Assembly: GCA_036272055.1 (NCBI GenBank)
Contig: DATAZL010000047.1
Coordinates: 1-64,000, forward strand
Reading direction: 5' to 3'
Source of the DNA: DASZVB01 sp036272055
GTDB taxonomy: Bacteria > Myxococcota_A > Polyangia > Polyangiales > Polyangiaceae
Length of the DNA stretch: 64,000 nt
Shown: positions 52,237 to 59,423 of the stretch, one piece after another
How the letters are laid out: each line of letters begins with the position of its first letter
Position numbering within the stretch: the first letter of the stretch is position 1
The notes under the pieces: generated by a model
What the model was told of the DNA's origin: nothing
Seen by the model: the letters and a program-made list of their open reading frames with translations, nothing else
Databases searched by the model: none
Program-made: the position numbers and the translations under genes

Positions 52237-53586
52237 ATGGCGAAGCCGCCCCCGCTGATCGCAGCTCCGACCGGGGAGCTCCCGCTAGACCGCGCGCTCA
52301 ACCTCGAGGTCTCCGGGGACGCCGAGGGCGCGCTGCGCTGGGCAGTGCCGCTCGCGAAGTCGGATCTCACCGCGCCGGGGCCGATGTTCGTCATCGGTCG
52401 TGGGCTCCGGAAGCTCGAGCAACGCGACGTCGCCGTTCAGGCGCTCGAGGCGGCTGCCGACCGCGCCGCCGATTCGGGCAATCTGCCGATGGCGCTCGCG
52501 TCTATCGCGGAGCTCACGTCGATGGGTGCCGACACGACGGAGCGCGCGGACGCGATCTCCAAGGCCTACGCGAAGGGCTCCGGCCGGTTCCGCGCCGTGG
52601 CGCCGAGCATGCCGCCCGTCGCCATGCCGGAGCTCCAGCCGCTGGGCGCCGCGACGACCGGTCCGGCGCTGATCGAAGCCGCGACGCAGGTCGTCGAGTA
52701 CGCGCGCGCCGCACAGGACGGCGATCACGAGAAGAAGAGCAAGGAGAGCCCGGCGGTGCCGCCGCAGAGCCTCTTCTCGTCGCTGAGTGCACCCGCCCTG
52801 CGCGCGCTGATGGGCGCCATCGAGGTCCGACTTCTCGCGAAGGGCGAGAAGGTGATCGAGCAGGGCGCGCGGGGCGCCGAGGCCTTCGTCCTCGCCCGCG
52901 GTGAGCTCGAGGTGTTTCGCGAGCAGGAAGATCAGGACCCGATCCTCCTCGCGCGGCTCGGCAACGGTGCCGTGTTCGGCGAGATGGCGCTCCTGTCGCG
53001 CTCACCGCGCGCGGCGAGCGTCGTCGCCGCGCGCGCGAGCGTCGTCCTGATCATCCGCGTCGAGACGCTCGACGAGGTCGCGGGCAAGTCGCCCGAGGTC
53101 GGCTCGGTGATCGCCGGCTATTGCCATCGCCGCATGGTGGCAAACCTCGTACGGACGAGCCCGCTCCTCGCGTCGCTCTCCGCGACGGAGCGAACGGCGC
53201 TCATCGAGCGCTTCCAGTCGCGCACCTTCGAGACGGGGGACAAGATCATCTCCGAGGGCAAGGAGTCCGACGGCCTGCACGTCGTCGCCTCCGGCTCGCT
53301 CGCCGTCGTGAGGAACGAGAATGGCGAAGACGTCGTGATCGCCCAGCTCGGCGTGGGAGAGGTCGCGGGGGAGGTGTCTCTCGTGTTCCGCCGCGCGTCG
53401 AACGCCGACGTGGTCGCCGCTCATCCGACGATGACGCTCTTCCTACCTCGTTCGCGCTTCATGGAGATCGCGACCGAGCACCCGACCTTGCTCTCGCAGC
53501 TCTACCTGCTCGCCGCGAAGCGCGACGACGAGACGGCGAGCATCGCCGCCGAAGAAGCGTCGGACGCAACGGATCTGATCATCTGA
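52237..53586 (+). CDS. Double cyclic-nucleotide-binding domain protein
   Basis: A 449-residue cytoplasmic protein. Residues about 25-130 look like a TPR-type helical repeat region (ALEAAADRAADSGNLPMALA). A short charged linker precedes two cNMP-binding domains, about 175-290 and 300-420. The first has the phosphate-binding cassette FGEMALLSRSPRAASVV with the Glu and Arg needed to bind cAMP or cGMP. In the second it reads AGEVSLVFRRASNADVV and looks degenerate. There is no DNA-binding helix-turn-helix, so it is not a CRP-type factor. It starts at the ATG 52237 after the repeat array. The LtaS-like gene follows 12 bases later. Confidence 0.88.
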   Translation: MAKPPPLIAAPTGELPLDRALNLEVSGDAEGALRWAVPLAKSDLTAPGPMFVIGRGLRKLEQRDVAVQALEAAADRAADSGNLPMALASIAELTSMGADTTERADAISKAYAKGSGRFRAVAPSMPPVAMPELQPLGAATTGPALIEAATQVVEYARAAQDGDHEKKSKESPAVPPQSLFSSLSAPALRALMGAIEVRLLAKGEKVIEQGARGAEAFVLARGELEVFREQEDQDPILLARLGNGAVFGEMALLSRSPRAASVVAARASVVLIIRVETLDEVAGKSPEVGSVIAGYCHRRMVANLVRTSPLLASLSATERTALIERFQSRTFETGDKIISEGKESDGLHVVASGSLAVVRNENGEDVVIAQLGVGEVAGEVSLVFRRASNADVVAAHPTMTLFLPRSRFMEIATEHPTLLSQLYLLAAKRDDETASIAAEEASDATDLII

Positions 53587-53598
53587 GCGGCGGTTCGC

Positions 53599-55335
53599 GT
53601 GTACGCGCCCGGCACACGCTTCCGTCGCTTAGCGCCTTTCTTGGCCGTCGCGGGGCTCTGGCTCCTCTTCGAGCTACCGACGGCGTTCTCTGCGGCGGGT
53701 TTCGCTCCGGCTCGGGTGCGGCCGACCGGCGAGCTCCTGGTGCTCATTTTTTTCTACGCGCTCATCGCGGAGAGCAAGCACGAGCGCGCGTTCCGGCGTG
53801 TGTGGTTCGTGTGCCTCGGCGTCTTGATCCTGCTCCGCGTCGACTGGTCGACGTGCTGGATCATCACGCGGTCACGGCCGCTCCTCTACGATCAGCTCTT
53901 CCTGTTCCGTCATCTGCTGGTGCTGATCTCCGATCTGTGGAGCTTTCCGACGGCGCTCTGTCTCGTCGCGCTCGCACTCGCAGTGTGGGCCATCGCGCGC
54001 GCGGCGCGTGCTCTTGGCCGCGCCGCTCGTCCGGCGTTCACGAAACCCCTGCGGCGCCACACCCTGATGGCGGTCTCCGCCGCGCTCTTGTTCGCGGTCG
54101 GAGCCACCGCCGTCGCGCGCGACCAGACGAACGTCGTGGTGCGCTGGATGCTGCCGGAGATCGTCGATAACCTGCGCGAGTCGTACCGGACGTACCTGGC
54201 CGTTCGCGACGGCATCTTCGACTCGCCGTACAGGGGCTACGCCGGCATCCGTCTCGCGCGACGTCCCAACGTCACGTTCATGTTCGTCGAGAGCTACGGC
54301 AAGGTCATCGCGGACAGTCCGGATCTCGCCGTGAGGCTGACTGCACGGCTCTCGGATATGCAGCGCCGTCTCGACGCCGACGGCTGGCACATGGTCAGCG
54401 GCTACAGCACTGCGCCGGTCAGCGGCGGGCGCTCGTGGCTCGCCGTGGGCAGCATCTTCATGGGCACGAACCTGCCGTATGAATCGGTGTTCCGTCATCT
54501 CGTGCGCGAGGGCGCGGAGGTGCCGACGATCCCGTCGTTCTTCGCCGAGCGCGGCTACGAGACCATCGGGCTCGAACCGTCGGATCGCGTGCGGCCCGGC
54601 GTCGAGGAGGTGAACTACTATCGCCTCGAGCGAAACGTCCGCTTCGACGATCTCGGCTATCGCGGTAAGGCGATCGGCTGGGGGCTCGTCCCCGACCAGT
54701 ACAGCCTCGGGTTCGCGGAAGACCACGTGCTCCGCGGCGCGTCCGAGCGCCCGCGGTTCTTCATGTTCCACATGGTGTCGTCGCACATGCCGTGGAGCAC
54801 CGTGCCATCCCTGGTCGACGACTGGCGCGCGCTCGGAGACGCCCACGGCGAGCCCGTCGTGAACGCTCACGGTGAGAAGCGGACGCTCTGGGATCTCGGC
54901 GACGGGCTCTACACGCGCCTCCACCGCTACGGACGCGAAGAGATGCGGCGCTGGGTGAGCTACCGGCTCGGCGCGGGTTACCGCGAGCGCTACGTCGAGA
55001 ACGTCGCGTACGATCTGTCGGTCATCGAGCGGCACCTCGTCGGAGAGCACGCCGACGAACTCGTCATCGTGATGGGCGATCATCAGCCGCCCGCGGTCGC
55101 GCCCGACGGCGAGAACTTCGACGTCCCGGTTCACGTCTTCGCGCGCGACCCGGCGCTGCTCGCGGAGTTTTCCGACCGGGGATTCTCGCCCGGCTTGCTC
55201 CTCCATTCGTCCACTCCACCGGTCGTCGAGCACGCCGGGTTCTTCTCGCTGCTGGTGCGGGCGCTCGTCCGCGTGCAGCCGGGAGACCCCACGCCGCCGC
55301 CCTATCTGAGGCACGGAATGCCCCTCTCCGGCTGA
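53599..55335 (+). CDS. LtaS/sulfatase-like membrane hydrolase
   Basis: A 578-residue protein with four or five N-terminal transmembrane helices (to about residue 180) and a large extracytoplasmic alkaline-phosphatase-fold domain. Metal-site elements can be seen: NVTFMFVESYGK, a likely nucleophile region TAPVSGGRSWLAVGS, FHMVSSHMPW, and IVMGDHQPP. This is the layout of lipoteichoic acid synthase, phosphoethanolamine transferases and related enzymes. A phosphoglycerol or phosphoethanolamine transfer to envelope glycans is possible, but the substrate is unknown. It starts with a GTG at 53599 directly after the cNMP-binding gene and probably shares its transcript. Confidence 0.85.
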   Translation: MYAPGTRFRRLAPFLAVAGLWLLFELPTAFSAAGFAPARVRPTGELLVLIFFYALIAESKHERAFRRVWFVCLGVLILLRVDWSTCWIITRSRPLLYDQLFLFRHLLVLISDLWSFPTALCLVALALAVWAIARAARALGRAARPAFTKPLRRHTLMAVSAALLFAVGATAVARDQTNVVVRWMLPEIVDNLRESYRTYLAVRDGIFDSPYRGYAGIRLARRPNVTFMFVESYGKVIADSPDLAVRLTARLSDMQRRLDADGWHMVSGYSTAPVSGGRSWLAVGSIFMGTNLPYESVFRHLVREGAEVPTIPSFFAERGYETIGLEPSDRVRPGVEEVNYYRLERNVRFDDLGYRGKAIGWGLVPDQYSLGFAEDHVLRGASERPRFFMFHMVSSHMPWSTVPSLVDDWRALGDAHGEPVVNAHGEKRTLWDLGDGLYTRLHRYGREEMRRWVSYRLGAGYRERYVENVAYDLSVIERHLVGEHADELVIVMGDHQPPAVAPDGENFDVPVHVFARDPALLAEFSDRGFSPGLLLHSSTPPVVEHAGFFSLLVRALVRVQPGDPTPPPYLRHGMPLSG

Positions 55336-55468
55336 ATTCGCCGGAGCCTCGCCGCGGCGTTTCCGCGCGCAACTCCGCGCCAAACGGGAGGGAGCGGGTT
55401 TATTCCCGCCTTCCGGGCGCCTCGCTGCCTTGACGCCCGGTCGTTCTCACGGGTAAGCCCCCGAACAA

Positions 55469-56050
55469 ATGAGCCTCGTCAATCGTTTTTTCGGCACGGC
55501 CGTCGCCTTTGCGTTCGCGAGCACGCTCGCCTCCGTCGCCACCGCAGAAATGAAGATCGCCGTCGTCGACACGCAGCGCGCCGTCATGGAGACGGAAGAC
55601 GGGCTGCGCGCTCAGGCCACGCTGAAGAAGCATTTCGACAAGCGCCAGCATGAGCTCGACGACAAGCAGGTCGCTCTGCAGAAAGAGCGCGAGGACATCG
55701 AGAAGCAGAAGGACGTGCTGAGCAAGACGGCGCTCCAGGCTCGCGTCGACAAGTGGCAGAAGGAGATGGCCGATCTCCAGACCGTCTTCGTCGACTACAA
55801 CAAAGAGCTGCAGAAGAAGCAGGGCGAGATGACTCAGCCCATCTTCCAGAAGGCGATGGGCATCATCCGCCGGATCGCGACGCAGAACGGCTACGACCTC
55901 GTCGTCGACAAGCAGGCCGTGCCGTACCACCGCAGCGACCTCGATCTCACCGATCGCGTCATCGTCGAGTACAACCAGACGGCAGAGGCAGCGCCCGCCG
56001 GATCTGGAAAGCCCGGGGCCGCCGCGGCGCCCGCTCCGAAGAAGCCGTAA
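55469..56050 (+). CDS. skp: Periplasmic chaperone OmpH/Skp
   Basis: A 193-residue OmpH/Skp-family protein. It has a signal peptide (about 1-26, ending ASVATA), the conserved KIAVVDTQRAVMET start of the mature part, a long Lys/Glu/Gln-rich coiled coil (about 50-120), and the returning strand GYDLVVDKQAVPYH. Skp trimers hold unfolded outer-membrane proteins in the periplasm. The C-terminal Ala/Pro/Lys tail is longer than usual. It is directly upstream of lpxD, the common order skp-lpxD-fabZ-lpxA. The bamA gene that often precedes skp is not here. An imperfect GCGGG/CCCGC hairpin lies about 70 bases upstream. Confidence 0.93.
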   Translation: MSLVNRFFGTAVAFAFASTLASVATAEMKIAVVDTQRAVMETEDGLRAQATLKKHFDKRQHELDDKQVALQKEREDIEKQKDVLSKTALQARVDKWQKEMADLQTVFVDYNKELQKKQGEMTQPIFQKAMGIIRRIATQNGYDLVVDKQAVPYHRSDLDLTDRVIVEYNQTAEAAPAGSGKPGAAAAPAPKKP

Positions 56051-56069
56051 CGGTAGCGGCGGCGATTCC

Positions 56070-57029
56070 GTGATCCCCGACGACGAATGGGGAGTCGCGC
56101 TCGCCGCGCCGATCGAGTTACGCGAGCTCGCAAGCGAGCACGGGGGGACACTGGACGACGGGCTTTCCCGCCGTGTCGTCCGTCGGCTCGTTCCGGCAGA
56201 TCACGCGCACCGTGAGGACGATCTCGCCGTCGTCACCTCGCCGCGCTTCACGGCGATCGCGTCGGCGTCGCCCGCGGTCTTGCTCTGCCAGACCGACATC
56301 GCGTCGCGATGCCCTGCGGGCCGGCGATGGGTGCACGCGCACGCGATGTACGTCGTCGCGAAGCTCATGGGCAGCGACGTGGCGGCGAGTGGCGTCCATC
56401 CGGAGGCGCGCGTCGATCCGCGCGCGGTCGTCGATCCGTCGGCGACGGTAGGCGCGCGCGCGGCGATCCTCGCCGGGGCGCGCATCGGCCCGCAAAGCGT
56501 CGTCGGGGACGGCGCGATCGTCCACGGCGGAGTGCGCATCGGCGCGCGCGTCGTCATCGGACCCTTCGCCGTCATCGGCCGTCCGGGGTTCGGCTGGGCG
56601 ACGGGGCCGAACGGCGACGTCGTGCGCGTCCCCCAGCGCGGCGGCGTCGTGATCGAGGACGACGTCGAGGTCGGCGCGCTCGCCACAGTCGACGCCGGTA
56701 CGCTCGGTCCCACGATCCTCGAGCGAGGCGTCAAGCTCGACTCGCACGTGCACGTGGGCCACAACGTTAGCGTCGGCGAGCACACCTACGTCGCCGCGCA
56801 ATCGGGCTTCGCCGGCTCGGCTCGCATCGGGCGACGGGTCCTGGTCGGCGGACAGGTGGGCGTGACCGATCACGCCGTTGTCGGAGAAGGTGCGCGCATC
56901 GCCGCGAAGAGCGGCGTCATCGGGGATGTCGCTCCGGGCGCCGTCGTGGCAGGCTTTCCGGCGGTACCGAAGGCTCTGTGGCTCAGGGCGTGGGCGAAGC
57001 TTCTCGGGCGCCACAAGGTGGAGACATAG
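56070..57029 (+). CDS. lpxD: UDP-3-O-acylglucosamine N-acyltransferase
   Basis: A 319-residue LpxD. It adds the second (N-linked) hydroxyacyl chain to UDP-3-O-acylglucosamine in lipid A synthesis. The N-terminal substrate domain (about 1-100) is followed by a left-handed beta-helix of hexapeptide repeats (VDPSATVGARAAILAGARIG and onward). The catalytic His lies in KLDSHVHVGHNVSVGEH near residue 230. It begins with the GTG at 56070, 19 bases after skp. Its TAG is immediately followed by the GTG of fabZ. Confidence 0.95.
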   Translation: MIPDDEWGVALAAPIELRELASEHGGTLDDGLSRRVVRRLVPADHAHREDDLAVVTSPRFTAIASASPAVLLCQTDIASRCPAGRRWVHAHAMYVVAKLMGSDVAASGVHPEARVDPRAVVDPSATVGARAAILAGARIGPQSVVGDGAIVHGGVRIGARVVIGPFAVIGRPGFGWATGPNGDVVRVPQRGGVVIEDDVEVGALATVDAGTLGPTILERGVKLDSHVHVGHNVSVGEHTYVAAQSGFAGSARIGRRVLVGGQVGVTDHAVVGEGARIAAKSGVIGDVAPGAVVAGFPAVPKALWLRAWAKLLGRHKVET

Positions 57030-57491
57030 GTGAACGCGCAGAAGCCCGTGCAGATCGACATCGCGAAGATCCTCGAGGTTCTGCCGCATCGCTATCCATT
57101 CGTGCTCGTCGATCGGGTCACCGAGATCACGGCGGGCAAGAGCATCCGCGGGCTCAAGATGGTGAGCTACAACGAGCCCTGGTGCGAGGGTCACTTCCCC
57201 GGCCGTCCCATCATGCCGGGCGTGCTCATCATCGAGTCGCTCGCGCAGATCGGCGGCATCCTCGCCTATGCGAGCGAGCCGTTCGACAAGACGAACAGCC
57301 TCATGTACTTCCTCGGAATCGACAAGGCGAAGTTCCGGCACGTGGTGACCCCGGGCGACAGGCTCGACCTGTTCGTCGAGATCACGCACCACCGCTCCAA
57401 CGTCTGGAAGTTCCGCGGTGAGGCCACGGTGGACGGGACGCTCGCGGCGCAGGGGGAAATGCTCGCGTCGGTCGTCGACCGCGACGGATAG
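57030..57491 (+). CDS. fabZ: 3-hydroxyacyl-ACP dehydratase FabZ
   Basis: A 153-residue FabZ, hot-dog fold. It removes water from 3-hydroxyacyl-ACP in fatty acid elongation and competes with LpxA/LpxD for the same hydroxyacyl-ACP pool. The catalytic region WCEGHFPGRPIMPGVLIIES with His and Glu is intact, after LPHRYPFVLVDRV. It starts at a GTG directly abutting lpxD. lpxA follows 2 bases after its stop. The gene order is the conserved one for balancing lipid A and membrane lipid synthesis. Confidence 0.97.
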   Translation: MNAQKPVQIDIAKILEVLPHRYPFVLVDRVTEITAGKSIRGLKMVSYNEPWCEGHFPGRPIMPGVLIIESLAQIGGILAYASEPFDKTNSLMYFLGIDKAKFRHVVTPGDRLDLFVEITHHRSNVWKFRGEATVDGTLAAQGEMLASVVDRDG

Positions 57492-57493
57492 CG

Positions 57494-58318
57494 ATGGCCG
57501 AGCCGCTGCACTCGGTTCCGTCGCTCCCGTTGCGCGCTGCACGCGCCGCGACGGTCCACCCGAGCGCGGTGGTGGATCCCGGAGCCCGTCTCGCGGACGG
57601 CGTGATCGTCGGTCCGCTCTGCTACGTGGGCGCTGACGTCGTGCTCGGATCGGGGACGGAGCTCGTCGCTCAGGCCACGGTGCTAGGGCCGGCCCGCATC
57701 GGGGAAGGCAACGTCGTCTATCCGCACGTGACGCTCGGCGCGCCACCGCAAGACAGGACCTGGTCCGGCGAACCGACGGAGCTCGTCATCGGCGATCGCA
57801 ACGTCTTCCGCGAGTCCTCGACGGTGCACCGCGGGACCGCAAAGGGCGGGGGTACGACGCGCATCGGCTCGGACTGCCTCGTCATGGTCGGCGCTCACGT
57901 CGCGCACGACTGCGACGTCGCCGACGGCGTCACCCTGACGAACTACACGAGCCTCGGCGGTCACGTCGTCGTCGGGCGCCGCGCCGTCATCGGCGGCCAC
58001 GTCGCGATCGCGCCCTTCGTCCGCGTCGGTGAAGTGTCGTTTGCCGCGGGCGGCGCGATGATCGAGCGCGACGTCCCGCCGTACGTCATCGTTGCGGGGG
58101 ACCGCGCGCGCGTGCGTGCGCTGAACCGCGTCGGGCTCCTTCGCAGTGGCATCCCCGACGGCTCGCGCGTCGCTCTCGAGCGCGCTTTCCGGGCACTCTA
58201 TCGCTCCGGCGAGCCGCTCGCCGTCGCCGCCCGCGCCGCGGAAGCGGAGCTCGGCGCGGACCCCTTCGTGCGCCGCCTGCTCGACTTCCTCGCGGCGAGC
58301 GCCCTGCCGCGCACCTAA
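57494..58318 (+). CDS. lpxA: UDP-N-acetylglucosamine acyltransferase
   Basis: A 274-residue LpxA, first committed step of lipid A synthesis: transfer of a 3-hydroxyacyl chain from ACP to UDP-GlcNAc. Hexapeptide-repeat beta-helix from TVHPSAVVDPGARL to residue ~190, with the catalytic His in MVGAHVAHDCDV, then the helical C-terminal domain. The ATG at 57494 is 2 bases after fabZ. No lpxB follows; the next gene is an unrelated lipoprotein 189 bases on, and that gap shows no gene. Confidence 0.96.
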   Translation: MAEPLHSVPSLPLRAARAATVHPSAVVDPGARLADGVIVGPLCYVGADVVLGSGTELVAQATVLGPARIGEGNVVYPHVTLGAPPQDRTWSGEPTELVIGDRNVFRESSTVHRGTAKGGGTTRIGSDCLVMVGAHVAHDCDVADGVTLTNYTSLGGHVVVGRRAVIGGHVAIAPFVRVGEVSFAAGGAMIERDVPPYVIVAGDRARVRALNRVGLLRSGIPDGSRVALERAFRALYRSGEPLAVAARAAEAELGADPFVRRLLDFLAASALPRT

Positions 58319-58507
58319 CCGCGTCGCGACTTCCTCGCGCGAGCGCTCCGCCGCGTACGTAGCCGCGTTCGACCGGGCGCGAACTTTCCGGCGTGCTGGC
58401 CCAGGCCTCGTGTCGTTTCCCGCGAAGCGCTTCGCAGCGCCGCCGGCACGTCGTCGTCGGAGTGTTTCGCGTTGCTCTCCGCGCGGGGCCCCCTTACATC
58501 CGCTGTC

Positions 58508-59116
58508 ATGTCTCGAGCGATTTTTGGGTTGGGGTTGCTCTTGATCGCGTGTGGCGGCGCCGCGACGCCGAAGGCCGAAGCGCCGGAGAGCACACCGCCG
58601 GCGTCGAAGGCCGACGACGCCGCGTCCTCGTCGGGCGACGCCGACTCGAAGGGCACCGACTCGAAGAGCAGCGGCGACTCTGCCGGCAGCAGCGACACGA
58701 AAAGCGACGACGCGAGCGGAAGTGGCAAGGGCGGCGCGTCGACGGACGAGCTCAAGACGGTGATGCAGCTCACCATCGAGGACCCCGAGCTCGACAAGTA
58801 CCTGCACCTCGAGGAGCCCGGCCGTTTTCCGCTCAAGATGGCCGGCAAGGATCTGCCGTCCGGCCTCGGCCTGACGAAGGCCGGGCAGCCCGTGAAGATC
58901 GTCGACGGTGAGCCCGCAAAGAAGGACGCCGTGCTCGTCATCACGAAGATCGAGGTCACGGGCTCCGACGCGGCGATCGGCTACCGCTTCGACATCGAGG
59001 GCATCGTCGGCACGGCGCACCTGAAGAAGGCGTCCTACGGCTGGGAGCTCGCGAGCAGCCGCATCGTCGAGCACTATCGCCCCGACGACGCCAAGGACAC
59101 GAAGAAGAAGAAGTAG
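58508..59116 (+). CDS. Putative lipoprotein with Ser/Asp-rich linker
   Basis: A 202-residue predicted lipoprotein. Its signal peptide ends in the lipobox LLLIACGG (residues 8-15). A strongly low-complexity Ser/Asp/Lys/Gly linker follows (about 20-78), then a small folded C-terminal domain of about 110 residues (ELKTVMQLTIEDPELDKYL, AVLVITKIEVTGSDAAIGY, SRIVEHYRPDD) and a Lys-rich end. I do not recognise the domain. The linker suggests a surface-extended or cell-wall-spanning anchor. It is followed by the third repeat locus. Confidence 0.7.
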   Translation: MSRAIFGLGLLLIACGGAATPKAEAPESTPPASKADDAASSSGDADSKGTDSKSSGDSAGSSDTKSDDASGSGKGGASTDELKTVMQLTIEDPELDKYLHLEEPGRFPLKMAGKDLPSGLGLTKAGQPVKIVDGEPAKKDAVLVITKIEVTGSDAAIGYRFDIEGIVGTAHLKKASYGWELASSRIVEHYRPDDAKDTKKKK

Positions 59117-59118
59117 GG

Positions 59119-59423
59119 GTATTGCTCCCCCCGCCGCTTCGCGGGCTCGCTGAGCTCGCGAGAGAATTCGACAGTGACGGGATGACGGAGTTTTACGATG
59201 TGGGATTGGTTTGTGAGGGGGTCTTACCCCCACGGGGTCGCTTCGCGACCCGCTCCCCCGCCGCCCTTCGGGCGGGCTCGCTTCGCTCGCGGGAGATTTA
59301 GGCAGAGACGGGATGACGGAGTTTTACGGTGTGGGATTGGTTGTGACGGGGTCTTACCCCCGCGGGCTCGCTTCGCGACCCGCTCCCCCGCCGCCCTTCG
59401 GGCGGGCTCGCTTCGCTCGCGAA
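59119..59423. repeat. Third locus of hairpin repeats, diverged subtype
   Basis: Two near-identical ~130-base modules and a partial one between the convergent lipoprotein and TPR genes. They share the spacer motifs GACGGGATGACGGAGTTTTAC and GTGGGATTGGTT and the ends GGCTCGCTTCGCTCGCG with the array at 51600. The hairpins differ: GGGTCGCTTCGCGACCC and CCGCCCTTCGGGCGG. This shows it is a related but separate expansion. Confidence 0.88.
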
